From the NCBI RefSeq assembly GCF_022398315.1, contig NZ_JAKEVF010000002.1, forward strand, positions 477 to 64,476: a stretch of 64,000 nucleotides of DNA, in the 5' to 3' direction. A program made the position numbers and the translations under genes. How positions within the stretch are numbered: the stretch's first letter is position 1; every line of letters starts with the position of its first letter. Source of the DNA: Shewanella sp. Isolate11. Lineage in GTDB: Bacteria; Pseudomonadota; Gammaproteobacteria; Enterobacterales; Shewanellaceae. Below are positions 1-7,844 of the stretch, piece after piece. A model generated the notes under the pieces. That model was given only the letters and a program-made list of their open reading frames with translations. It was not told the origin of the DNA and did no database searches.

Positions 1-88
1 ATCCCATCCCGAACTCAGAAGTGAAACGCAATCGCGCCGATGGTAGTGTGGGGTCTCCCCATGTGAGAGTAGGTCATTTCCAGGCGCC
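1..88 (+). rRNA. rrf: 5S ribosomal RNA, 3' part (partial at window edge)
   Basis: The window opens inside a 5S rRNA. The segment carries the conserved loop B/helix III core (GAACTCAGAAGTGAAACG), the helix IV stem GGGGTCTCCCC and the closing helix I strand ending in CCAGGCGCC. The 5' portion lies outside the window. It is the last intact element of an rRNA operon that enters from the left and is followed by a strong intrinsic terminator at 161-191. Identification rests on my recollection of bacterial 5S sequences, where this core is nearly invariant. Confidence 0.93.
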
Positions 89-160
89 TAATTGGTTTTC
101 ACTTTTCCTCTTTATAAAGAGAAGTAGTGAAGACAAACAGTTAACTCGTAAGAGTCGATA

Positions 161-191
161 AATCCCCAGCATTATTTGTTGGGGATTTTTT
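161..191 (+). terminator. intrinsic terminator of the rRNA operon
   Basis: Stem AATCCCCA (161-168) pairs perfectly with TGGGGATT (180-187) across an 11-nt loop and runs into a T-rich tract at 186-191. The same terminator recurs after each of the two decayed 5S copies. Confidence 0.9.
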
Positions 192-226
192 CGTTTAAGG
201 ACTTTTGAAATACTTGCTAAAACACC

Positions 227-352
227 TGCTCCCATCCGCTCCTCATCGCTGCGGGCGCCTCAGAAGTGAAACGCAATCGCGCCGATGGTAGTGTGGGGTC
301 TCCCCATGTGTCCCCTTCGAGGATAATAAAGAGTAGGTCATTTCCAGGCGCC
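227..352 (+). pseudogene. decayed 5S rRNA copy 1 with two insertions
   Basis: Positions 259-310 match the intact 5S core base for base, and 331-352 match its 3' end. A 20-nt insert (311-330, TCCCCTTCGAGGATAATAAA) replaces one A of the intact sequence. On the 5' side only a short 5S-like stretch (CACCTGCTCCCATCC, from 227) is present, followed by about 21 unrelated bases. The first 5' helix is missing, so helix I cannot form and a functional 5S rRNA is unlikely. The spacer and terminator are also duplicated, so a unit of about 245-261 bp was amplified, not just the RNA. Confidence 0.75.
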
Positions 353-422
353 TAATTAGTTTTCACTTTTCCTCTTTATAAGAGAAGTAGTGAAGACAAC
401 AGTTAACTCGTAAGAGTCGATA

Positions 423-454
423 AATCCCCAGCATTACTTGTTGGGGATTTTTTC
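423..454 (+). terminator. duplicate rRNA-type intrinsic terminator (second unit)
   Basis: AATCCCCA (423-430) pairs with TGGGGATT, followed by a T-run. It is nearly identical to the terminator at 161-191 and sits the same distance after decayed 5S copy 1. Confidence 0.85.
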
Positions 455-487
455 GTTTAAGGACTTTTGAAATACTTACTAAAACAC

Positions 488-614
488 CTGCTCCCATCCG
501 CTCCTTATCGCCGCTGGTGCTCAGAAGTGAAACGCAATCGCGCCGATGGTAGTGTGGGGTCTCCCCATGTGTCCCCTTTGAAGGATAATAAAGAGTAGGT
601 CATTTCCAGGCGCC
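488..614 (+). pseudogene. decayed 5S rRNA copy 2 with two insertions
   Basis: This has the same architecture as the copy at 227-352. The 5S core resumes at about 520-571, an insert (572-592, TCCCCTTTGAAGGATAATAAA) interrupts it at the same position, and the 3' end occupies 593-614. The inserts differ from those of the other copy by a few bases, so the interrupted form was duplicated and then drifted. The 5' third is again replaced by unrelated sequence. It is unlikely to make functional 5S rRNA, but the core and terminator conservation leaves open a stable leftover transcript. Confidence 0.75.
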
Positions 615-686
615 TATTTGGTTTTCACTTTTCCTCTTTATAAGAGAAGTAGTGAAGACAAAAATTAACTCGTAAGAGAGTCGATA

Positions 687-717
687 AATCCCCAGCGTTA
701 TTTGTTGGGGATTTTTT
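687..717 (+). terminator. duplicate rRNA-type intrinsic terminator (third unit)
   Basis: AATCCCCA (687-694) pairs with TGGGGATT and is followed by a run of T. It closes the third repeat unit. Beyond it (720-872) the repeat ends. I see no gene in that stretch, which must hold the promoter of the downstream lipase gene. Confidence 0.85.
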
Positions 718-872
718 CGTTTAGTCACATGTGAAATTCTTAACCCGAATTTTTGTTTGCTTAGCAGTATCTAATAGACTTTTCCTATCTCCTCGATTGA
801 AACTATCCGTTATACAGTCAGCCTTGACTGGATTAAATTTAGTATATTGGTTTTAACATTGGAAATTTGAAG

Positions 873-1856
873 ATGTCAGCGGTATTTAATGATGAAATAA
901 AGACGCTTAATGATCATAATTTACTAGATCGTTTTGGCCATCTTGATTTTCTTCAAGCTTCGAATGATGAGGGACGCTCCTTTTCTTCGCCTGAAGCGAC
1001 GACTGCATTGATTGCTGAAGGTGGTGGGCAGCGTGGCATCTTTACCGCAGGTGTTCTCGATGAGTGGCTAATGCAAGGCTTCAACCCGTTTTCATTATTG
1101 ATTGGTACATCTGCAGGCGCGCAAAATCTATCTAGCTATCTTACGGGGCAGATAGGTTTTGCTCGAACATCAATTACTCAGCTTTCTCGCAAGCCGCAGT
1201 TTTTTAATCTAGCTAGAGGAATAAAGGGCCAGCATACTGTCGATTTAGATTGGTATTTTGATCAGGTTAAGCGGCCTGAGTTTAGTTTGAATATGGATTC
1301 GGGTGTAGCTCAGCTCCATAATCGAGAGCTGCTGATTAGCATGACAAATAGCTCAAGCTATCTGGCTGAGTTTAGGAAACCAACAAAAGAGAATTGGCTT
1401 AAATTATTAAAAGCATCCAGCGCCCTGCCGTTTCTGTATCGTCAAGGGGTGAAGGTAGAAGATGACTTTTATGTTGATGGTGGCTTGTCTGCGCCGCTGC
1501 CGGTTGAGGAGGCATATCGCAGAGGGGCAACTAAGATCGTTGTGATAAGGACCATGCCTAAGGCCTACGCCGCTTATACGCCATGGGTAAACCGCCTGAA
1601 AGGTTGGATTTGTTCATCTAATCGTTGTCCCAAAGCGCTATATTATTATGTGCACCATGAAGCTGAGTATAAGCGATCATTGTCTTTTATTGCTTCTCCA
1701 CCTAAAGGGGTTGAGGTGGTTCAGATATTTCCACAGACTGAGCTACACAGTAAGTTATTAGGCAGTTCAGATGATGAGTTAAATAATGATTACTTAATGG
1801 GGCGACAAGCGGGTGTTGAGTTTATTAATCAATATGGCCAATTAAAACATCACTAG
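873..1856 (+). CDS. patatin-like phospholipase family protein (YjjU-like)
   Basis: This 327-residue protein carries the patatin signature: an oxyanion glycine motif GGGQRG (about 50-55), a nucleophile elbow GTSAG with Ser80, and a catalytic Asp in DGG (202-204). Patatin-like enzymes use this Ser-Asp dyad to deacylate lipids; the physiological substrate here is unknown. No signal peptide is visible, so it is probably cytoplasmic or membrane-associated. The ATG at 873 is preferred over an in-frame TTG at 867 because GGAA at 861-864 gives normal spacing. It stands alone between the rRNA operon end and a convergent gene. Family assignment is solid; function is inferred from the family. Confidence 0.88.
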   Translation: MSAVFNDEIKTLNDHNLLDRFGHLDFLQASNDEGRSFSSPEATTALIAEGGGQRGIFTAGVLDEWLMQGFNPFSLLIGTSAGAQNLSSYLTGQIGFARTSITQLSRKPQFFNLARGIKGQHTVDLDWYFDQVKRPEFSLNMDSGVAQLHNRELLISMTNSSSYLAEFRKPTKENWLKLLKASSALPFLYRQGVKVEDDFYVDGGLSAPLPVEEAYRRGATKIVVIRTMPKAYAAYTPWVNRLKGWICSSNRCPKALYYYVHHEAEYKRSLSFIASPPKGVEVVQIFPQTELHSKLLGSSDDELNNDYLMGRQAGVEFINQYGQLKHH

Positions 1857-1867
1857 TTTAACTGCAT

Positions 1868-2620
1868 TTATTTATCGACGCCGATCCGTTCTTTAAAGGC
1901 TTTGCGGGTTTGCTCATCGGCTTGTTGATACCAAAAGTCGAGCATCTTGCCGATATCATACTGTGATCTGTTATTGCTAACGTCTTCAGATAGCGGAGTA
2001 TTATTAGCGTCTGTTGCCGCAATAATCGCAGCTGTGGAAGCCGTTGTCGTTGTTGAAGCTTGCGGTTTAGGCTGATTGTCTACTGTTGTATTGTTAATTG
2101 ATGTACTTTTTATTTCGGTATGGTGTGTTGATGTCATCGTACTCGATTGTGGCTGGCTGATCGCAGCAACTTTACCTTGGCTATTGTACTGCTTTATTTC
2201 AAGTGGATAGTTACGTCCAACCTGCATTCCTTGCTTACGCAATGTATCGATTTGATAATCCAAATTGACGCCTTTGCTATCGATAATTTCTACCATTGGC
2301 TTGTTATTGAATCGTTCAGCCTCTTTGGCCGAGTTTATCTCAGGGAGTTTGATTTGGTAGTGATCATCCTTTGCACTAAAGGTGAGAATGATGGCTTCGG
2401 AAGTGAAGCGTCGTTGACTGCCGAATTGGCGATAACTTTCAAGGTATTTGAATACAAGTTGCTGCTGGCCATTTTCAGTTTGAAGCTGACGTTGATCGAT
2501 AGTTTTGCCATTGAGCAGTAGTGGCTCAGTTTCACTGGGAAGATGAATATTTACCGCAGCAGAGGCACTGGATATAAACAATAGTGGGCTACTAATTAGG
2601 ATTAATAAGATAATTTTCAT
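1868..2620 (-). CDS. DUF2057 (YccT-like) periplasmic protein
   Basis: The 250-residue protein has a clear Sec signal peptide (hydrophobic residues 3-20, cleavage probably after SSASA), then a DUF2057/UPF0319-like domain: residues 22-115 include the LLLNGKTID and LVFKYLESYR segments typical of this family. A Thr/Ser/Asn-rich low-complexity linker (about 155-205) separates it from a short C-terminal helix (GKMLDFWYQQADEQTRKAF). Enterobacterial relatives (YccT/CsgI) have been linked to curli control; whether that applies here is unknown. It converges with the lipase gene, with 11 bp between the stop codons. Confidence 0.75.
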   Translation of the reverse strand: MKIILLILISSPLLFISSASAAVNIHLPSETEPLLLNGKTIDQRQLQTENGQQQLVFKYLESYRQFGSQRRFTSEAIILTFSAKDDHYQIKLPEINSAKEAERFNNKPMVEIIDSKGVNLDYQIDTLRKQGMQVGRNYPLEIKQYNSQGKVAAISQPQSSTMTSTHHTEIKSTSINNTTVDNQPKPQASTTTTASTAAIIAATDANNTPLSEDVSNNRSQYDIGKMLDFWYQQADEQTRKAFKERIGVDK

Positions 2621-2786
2621 AGGACTGTAGCTTGGGGACTCGGTAGTTGTTTTATAGCATTGCTGCTTTGGTTTGCAAATGTGTTAGCTTGATAATTATG
2701 ATATTTTTCTGTTAGATGCGGTCTTTATAACAGTTAAACCCTTTTGCTAGGGTTATAATTTTAAAAACCCTGCTTTGGAGTGTGTT

Positions 2787-3152
2787 TTGCTTACCAAACT
2801 TCTTATTACCTTGCTTATTATCGCTGGCGCGCTGTTTTATATCAGAAAGCCTAAGGTTGAATCGCGACGTGAAACGGCGACGCAGCAAGGGCAACGCTTG
2901 TTGTTTAAATATATTGCCATGGCTATTGTGGCCTTGGCTCTGCTTGGCAGTGGTGGTTATTGGTACTGGTCATGGCAATCAGGTAATGAAATTGTCAATG
3001 TCACCATAGTTTCTCCCAATGATGGGAACAGTAATATCTATCGAGTACACAAGCGTGATATCGGTATTAATGAGATAACCACGGTTGATGGCATTAAAGT
3101 GCGCTTATCTAATCAAGAGCGAGTTGTAATAGCACCTGCGTTATCTCAATAG
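2787..3152 (+). CDS. small inner-membrane protein of unknown function
   Basis: I do not recognise this protein. From the TTG at 2787 it is 121 residues long, with two hydrophobic segments (about 3-17 and 43-62) separated by a basic stretch (RKPKVESRRETATQQGQR). A soluble C-terminal half of about 55 residues (EIVNVTIVSPNDG onward) would face the periplasm if the basic loop is cytoplasmic. The start was chosen because GGAG at 2777-2780 lies six bases before this TTG; an upstream in-frame TTG at 2775 overlaps that site. It is divergent from the DUF2057 gene and about 150 bp before corA. Confidence 0.65.
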   Translation: MLTKLLITLLIIAGALFYIRKPKVESRRETATQQGQRLLFKYIAMAIVALALLGSGGYWYWSWQSGNEIVNVTIVSPNDGNSNIYRVHKRDIGINEITTVDGIKVRLSNQERVVIAPALSQ

Positions 3153-3303
3153 TATCAATGTTGAATAGTTTTGCGATTGCACCTGCTTGTTCATTAAAGG
3201 CTAACAAAGCTGTTCAAGCGCACTTTATTCGGTAGAATAAACAATATTTTTCCCTGCGCTTTGATTTGGCTCTTTTCATCAGAGTGTTTTTTCAGGAGGC
3301 CCT

Positions 3304-4251
3304 ATGATCACCGCTTATGTTTACCAAGATAGTCAGCTATCTATTGTTGAGCTTAATATTGAAGATAGTGTTCCTGCTGGCACCTTATGGTTAGATCTGT
3401 TTAAACCTGAAGATGATGAACGTGAATGGTTGCGTGGCTACTCTGTTGAGGAACTGCCTGAAGAGGAGGATATCAATGAGATTGAAGCCTCGGCACGTTT
3501 TTATCAAAACAAGGATGGTCTGCACATTAACTCATTGTTTCCGCAGCGAGTGGGACAGGATGTAAAAGGGGTTAACATCTCTTTTAACCTGCGCTCACAG
3601 TTTCTGGTGACGCTTAGAGAAGATGATGTGGGTTTGATTCGTTTACTGCGTAATTACCTGCGTCTAGGACGTCTAGATGTTAAAACACCTCAGGCTCTCT
3701 TTTTGGAGCTATTTAATCTCAAAGTGGATTACCTATCTGATTTAATTGAAGATGTGTATTCGGTACTGGAGAATGTGGGTGAACAAGTTTTTGAAAGTGA
3801 CGAGCTTGATGATGTATTCAAGTTAATCACTTTGCAGGAAGATTCAAACGGTAAAATTCGTTTGAGTTTGCTCGATACTCAGCGCTCGTTACGTTATATG
3901 CAGCGTTATTATCGCGGTAAGTTGACCGATGAAGATTTAAAAGATCTGCGTGAGATGTTATCGGATATCGAGTCTTTGATGCCCCACAGCCAGTTTATTT
4001 TCGATAAATTAAACTTTTTGCTCGATGCAGCTATGGGTTTTAGTGGTTTACAACAAAATAAAATTATTAAAATATTTTCGGTTGCGGCGGTGATTTTCCT
4101 ACCGCCAACGGTAATTGCTAGTGCATATGGGATGAACTTTGCCAATATGCCGGAACTCAGTTGGCAGTTAGGGTATCCAATGGCGATATTAATGATGTTC
4201 GGCAGCGCCGCTTCAACTTATTTTTTCTTTAAGCGTAAAGGCTGGCTATAA
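3304..4251 (+). CDS. corA: magnesium/cobalt transporter CorA
   Basis: This 315-residue protein has the CorA layout: a large acidic cytoplasmic N-terminal domain, the long stalk helix, then two transmembrane segments near 256-275 and 291-310. The selectivity motif YGMNF (GMN at 276-278) sits at the end of TM1, and the C-terminus is a basic KRKGWL as in E. coli CorA. Family members are homopentameric channels that take up Mg2+ (also Co2+, Ni2+). AGGAGG just before the ATG is a strong ribosome-binding site. Its stop codon overlaps the convergent DUF3135 gene by 6 bp. Confidence 0.93.
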   Translation: MITAYVYQDSQLSIVELNIEDSVPAGTLWLDLFKPEDDEREWLRGYSVEELPEEEDINEIEASARFYQNKDGLHINSLFPQRVGQDVKGVNISFNLRSQFLVTLREDDVGLIRLLRNYLRLGRLDVKTPQALFLELFNLKVDYLSDLIEDVYSVLENVGEQVFESDELDDVFKLITLQEDSNGKIRLSLLDTQRSLRYMQRYYRGKLTDEDLKDLREMLSDIESLMPHSQFIFDKLNFLLDAAMGFSGLQQNKIIKIFSVAAVIFLPPTVIASAYGMNFANMPELSWQLGYPMAILMMFGSAASTYFFFKRKGWL

Positions 4252-4572
4252 CGCTTGATCTTTTTTCTGAACGGAATAGGGCAAGATACTTGCCCTTTGT
4301 TCTATATAGGCATCGGGATTGGTAACCACTTGGTTGAGAAAGACCACTTTATCATTGACCATTTTAGCCGCAAGAATACAGCGTTCTAAAGGATTGTTGC
4401 AACGCGACATTTTCAAATTAAAGTTATAGAGACGAGCCCGTAATTGAGGTCGATGATGTTCACTCGCCTGTTCAATTGTTGCTTGACTAAGCTCATCTTG
4501 CAATGCAGCTAGCTTGTCTGGATCGTGTTTGGCTAACCATTTCAGCGTGTCAAAATTAGGTAATTCAACCAT
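4246..4572 (-). CDS. DUF3135 domain protein
   Basis: This is a 108-residue soluble, mainly helical protein with the family's opening pattern LPNFDTLKWLAKHDPDKLAAL and a central RARLYNFNLKMSRCNNPLERCILAAKMV segment carrying two Cys. DUF3135 proteins occur in Shewanella and Vibrio and have no assigned function that I know of. The ATG at 4572 is preceded on the minus strand by AGGGAGAACC, a good ribosome-binding site. The 3' end overlaps that of corA by 6 bp, so the two transcripts are partly antisense at their ends. Confidence 0.75.
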   Translation of the reverse strand: MVELPNFDTLKWLAKHDPDKLAALQDELSQATIEQASEHHRPQLRARLYNFNLKMSRCNNPLERCILAAKMVNDKVVFLNQVVTNPDAYIEQRASILPYSVQKKDQAL

Positions 4573-4865
4573 GGGTTCTCCCTGTATTAAGTAGTATTAA
4601 TACTTAGCACTTCTATTAATTTTAGTTGCTGATGAAAATGTTGCAGAAAAAGTCTTTTTTATGGCTTTGCTAGTGATTATTGCTGCTTTAGTTTTACTGT
4701 TTGAATGGATCTACTAATACCAATCACTTTCTTATACCGATTGGTTAATATCCCGAGCACCACAAATAGGGTTTTGATATTTGAGTTCTTCGTTTGCTTT
4801 GCAATGCCTAGGGGTCTATGTCAGCATAACCAAGTTTATGAATAACCTCAGCTAGAGAGTTTTTA
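4573..4865. other. intergenic region with a perfect 7-bp inverted repeat
   Basis: This 293-bp stretch separates two divergent genes. ACCAATC (4719-4725) and GATTGGT (4739-4745) form a perfect inverted repeat across 13 bases, compatible with an operator or small hairpin. A short open frame at 4661-4717 would encode an 18-residue hydrophobic peptide (MALLVIIAALVLLFEWIY) but lacks a good ribosome-binding site. No gene is called. Confidence 0.5.
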
Positions 4866-5561
4866 ATGGATTTTATCGAAGTTTATCCTAACGCCATCCC
4901 AGATGAATTGTGCGACCGTTTGATGACCGCTTTTAATCAGCATCCAGGTGTAACTGATGGACAAACCGGACAAGGTGTCGATTTAGAGAAGAAGGTTAGC
5001 CATGATATCACCATGGATGCTTTCGAAGATCTAACGCCTTTAAGACATGAGCTGCTTAATTACACTTTGAAAAATAGTGCCCTTTATTTCGAAAAGTATC
5101 CCATGGCCTTAATGGGGGCTGTAGCAGTAGCGGTTGCCGATGAAAAAGGCCAACCGCAAACCTTAACCCCGGACAATTTTGAGCGTCTTGGGCGTTCTCG
5201 TGTTCAGCCCTTAGTGCAATATCTGTATCGTAGCGGCAGCATCAACATTCAAAAATATCAAAAGCAGAAGGGCGGTTATCCTCATTGGCATTCTGAGCAA
5301 TTTCCGCAACTAGGCCATAATGAGGCCTTGCATCGTGTTGTGTTGTACATGTATTACCTCAATGATGTTGAGGAAGGTGGTGAAACCGAGTTTTATTACC
5401 AACAACGTAAGGTTAAGCCGAAAAAAGGCACTATGGTGATCGCCCCTGCGGGTTTTACCCATAGCCATAGAGGTAATATGCCAATTAGTGGCGATAAGTA
5501 TATTGCCACCTCATGGGTGATGTTTAATCGTGCTGAAAAGTTATATACCCCGGCAAAATAA
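4866..5561 (+). CDS. 2OG-Fe(II) oxygenase family protein
   Basis: This 231-residue protein resembles bacterial prolyl-4-hydroxylase-like dioxygenases. The C-terminal half shows the iron facial triad: H142-S-E144 in PHWHSE and a distal His in THSHRG (H199 most likely), followed by K211 as the likely 2-oxoglutarate anchor. The segment VLYMYYLNDVEEGGETEF is the typical core strand region, with Glu where many relatives have Asp in HxD. The substrate is unknown. It stands alone, converging with phoQ with 11 bp between the stop codons. Confidence 0.85.
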   Translation: MDFIEVYPNAIPDELCDRLMTAFNQHPGVTDGQTGQGVDLEKKVSHDITMDAFEDLTPLRHELLNYTLKNSALYFEKYPMALMGAVAVAVADEKGQPQTLTPDNFERLGRSRVQPLVQYLYRSGSINIQKYQKQKGGYPHWHSEQFPQLGHNEALHRVVLYMYYLNDVEEGGETEFYYQQRKVKPKKGTMVIAPAGFTHSHRGNMPISGDKYIATSWVMFNRAEKLYTPAK

Positions 5562-5572
5562 GGCTGCTTGAG

Positions 5573-6922
5573 TTACAGCGGAATACGGATGATAAATTTG
5601 GCACCTTCCAGTTCTGAGGTTTCAATATTCAGGGTGCCGTTGTAGCTCGAGACGATTTCATGGCATACGGCGAGGCCGATCCCTTGTCCCGGCCTTTGTG
5701 TATCGGCGCGCACACCTCGCTGCAGGATACGCTTACGGATGTTTTCGGCGATCCCAGGGCCATCGTCTTCGATTATCAATACAAATTCCCCATTGTCGCT
5801 GTAACTGGCGCTGACACCGACTTGAGATATACACATCTTGAAGGCGTTTTCCATCAAGTTGCCACATAGTTCCATCAAGTCACCTTCATCACCGGGAAAT
5901 ACCTGTTCTGCTGAGACCGCTAAGTGCAATTGTACCTGCTTATCCCGATACACTTTAAATAACATCTGTGACAGTTGGTCAATTAAAGGCGCGACCAAGG
6001 TTTGCTGTTGTTTTAAACCTTTGCGGCCAAGCATAGCGCGTTTTAGCTGATATTTAACCAGTTGATCCATCTGGCTAATTTGTTCCATTATTTTGTCATT
6101 TGCCAATGATTTACTCAGGCTGTTGTCATCGGTTATCGCATGCACAGCGGCAAGGCGAGTTTTCAAACTGTGGGCTAAATCATTCATGGCGTTTTGGTAA
6201 CGTTCTTGCTGAGCGTTAGATTGCACCAAAAGCTGGTTTAGTGCTTGGGTGACGCCTTCGAGTTCAACGGGGTAATCTTGCGATAGCGATTGCGCTTTAC
6301 CACTGCTTACTTGCTGTAGCTCGTTGCGAAGACGCACTAATGGGCGCATTCCCCAATAACCTGCACTGATCAATAAAAATAACGCTAAAGCGATGATCAT
6401 TCCCAATCGCCAGTAGGTTCTATGGCTGAATTTATCCAGTTCCTGCTCTAGGTTTTGGGCATCTTTTATGACCAGTAGGTTGTATTGCTGCTTACCAAGC
6501 TCTACTGGCAATAAGTATAAAAAGTAGTTTTTGCTGTCGGCCAAGGTGAGGTAGTAAGGGGGCGAATCAAAGCGAATGCTATTAAAACGCTCACAGGTAT
6601 CGAATAAACCCAGAACGGTCGCGCGCGAAGAGCTCCAAATTTGGCGATAATCTTGATCGCAGCTGGCGAGGATATACTTTTGTGGCGTGGTATTTTCTTC
6701 GAGCCAGTTGGTGTTTTCTGGGATGATATTGTGTTCTTTGAGCTCTGCTGCGACTTTGGGGATCTCGGCGATGAGTTTGGCGGTTTCTTCATTGTAATGG
6801 TTTTGAGCAAACAGAATATTGATTAACCAGGCCAAACCAAAACCGACCAGCGCGATAAGGGATAACGCGGTGACAAACATCCGCGTTAGTAATCGGCGTC
6901 TAAATGGAAATTTTAGTTGCAT
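5573..6922 (-). CDS. phoQ: two-component sensor histidine kinase PhoQ
   Basis: The 449-residue protein has an N-terminal membrane anchor (about 14-36), a periplasmic sensor domain (41-170), a second membrane segment (174-190), a HAMP-like linker, and a HisKA domain with the phospho-accepting His251 in NDLAHSLKTRLAAVH. The ATPase domain follows, with an N box (ELCGNLMENAFK) and G boxes (DDGPGI, GQGIGLAV). PhoQ enzymes sense low divalent cations, acidity or cationic peptides and phosphorylate PhoP. It overlaps the end of phoP by 10 bp, indicating translational coupling. The PhoQ name rests on domain layout plus the paired PhoP. Confidence 0.88.
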   Translation of the reverse strand: MQLKFPFRRRLLTRMFVTALSLIALVGFGLAWLINILFAQNHYNEETAKLIAEIPKVAAELKEHNIIPENTNWLEENTTPQKYILASCDQDYRQIWSSSRATVLGLFDTCERFNSIRFDSPPYYLTLADSKNYFLYLLPVELGKQQYNLLVIKDAQNLEQELDKFSHRTYWRLGMIIALALFLLISAGYWGMRPLVRLRNELQQVSSGKAQSLSQDYPVELEGVTQALNQLLVQSNAQQERYQNAMNDLAHSLKTRLAAVHAITDDNSLSKSLANDKIMEQISQMDQLVKYQLKRAMLGRKGLKQQQTLVAPLIDQLSQMLFKVYRDKQVQLHLAVSAEQVFPGDEGDLMELCGNLMENAFKMCISQVGVSASYSDNGEFVLIIEDDGPGIAENIRKRILQRGVRADTQRPGQGIGLAVCHEIVSSYNGTLNIETSELEGAKFIIRIPL

Positions 6923-7587
6923 GGTAAATTGAATTTGTAACCTTGGCCACGGATCGTTGCAATGGCGTTATCAAGGCCGCCTTTAGTCAGCTTTTTACGC
7001 AAACGGCTGACCATGACTTCAATAGTGTTAGGATCGCCTTCTTTATCGCCATAAATTACATCTAGCAGGCGCTGTTTTGCTACAACCTCATGACAATGGC
7101 GCATGAGGTATTCTAGGATATGATACTCAAATGCAGTGACTTCCATGGTTTGCTCGTTGAGCGATACCTGTTTGGCTGCAAGATCTACTTCTAAACTGCC
7201 ACTGCTGATGATGGGTTTTACGAAACCTGCGCTGCGTCTCACTAAAGCATCTAACCTTGCGACGAGTTCCTCTTTTTGAAAAGGTTTAACTAGATAATCA
7301 TCGGCTCCGGCGTTAAGGCCTTCGACCTTATCTTGCCAATTGACTCGCGCCGTAAGTATTAAAATTGGGGCTTTTAAACCGGCTTCTCTGAGGCCTCTGA
7401 TTAGACTCATACCATCTTGGTCGGGTAGGCCTAAATCGACAATTGCTACGTCTATGGGGTAATTGGTTGCTTGGAAGAATCCTTCTTTAGCGGTTAATGC
7501 GACTTGAACTTGATTACCGAGTTCGCCAAGTTGTACCTTTAAATGGTGCGACAGGATAGGATCGTCTTCTACCACCAAAATTCTCAT
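6913..7587 (-). CDS. phoP: response regulator PhoP (OmpR family)
   Basis: This is a 224-residue OmpR-type regulator. The receiver domain has the acidic pocket (E7-D8-D9), phospho-acceptor Asp51 in VDLGLPDQDG, and the conserved Lys101 (YLVKPF). A winged-helix DNA-binding domain fills about 125-222, including LRKKL and IRGQGYKF. It lies upstream of and overlaps phoQ. The 257 bp upstream (7588-7844), shared with the divergent ABC operon, should hold both promoters; I could not identify a clear PhoP box there. Confidence 0.92.
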   Translation of the reverse strand: MRILVVEDDPILSHHLKVQLGELGNQVQVALTAKEGFFQATNYPIDVAIVDLGLPDQDGMSLIRGLREAGLKAPILILTARVNWQDKVEGLNAGADDYLVKPFQKEELVARLDALVRRSAGFVKPIISSGSLEVDLAAKQVSLNEQTMEVTAFEYHILEYLMRHCHEVVAKQRLLDVIYGDKEGDPNTIEVMVSRLRKKLTKGGLDNAIATIRGQGYKFNLPCN

Positions 7588-7844
7588 TTGCGTTCGCCTA
7601 ATTAATCAAGTGTTGAACTTTTGTAGTCCGCTTATATTGCCATATTTTATGGCCTGTTTTTTAGCTTCAGACAGTCGAGTTCAGACCCGCTGAATAATGC
7701 CAGTTTATAACTGGTTAGCTTAACAGGCACTGACATAAAGGCAATTTAAACTCAGGCGTCGATCCACGATTAAAAATCGAGTAAGTTGGTAGGATTAGTT
7801 ATGCTTAATGGTTAAAATCATTCTACTTTCAATTAGGAATATAT

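Larger units (their letters stand above)
14..717 (+). repeat. three tandem 5S-spacer-terminator units
   Basis: Measured from the shared CAGAAGTGAAACG core, the units start at 16, 261 and 522, giving periods of about 245 and 261 bp. Each holds a 5S-derived segment, a spacer with the TTTTCACTTTTCCTCTTTATAA hairpin region, the motif TTAACTCGTAAGAG, and the AATCCCCA terminator. The second and third units are more like each other than like the first, since they share both insertions. Confidence 0.85.

Noticed and set aside
1..720. CRISPR-like reading of the tandem units
   Set aside because: Units are 245-261 bp with rRNA-derived content and terminators; spacing and length exclude a CRISPR array.
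2147..2521. 124-residue plus-strand frame inside the DUF2057 gene
   Set aside because: Antisense shadow; the minus-strand protein has a signal peptide and family sequence.
4661..4717. 18-residue hydrophobic ORF MALLVIIAALVLLFEWIY
   Set aside because: No Shine-Dalgarno, and no start codon upstream in frame; kept only as a note in the intergenic entry.
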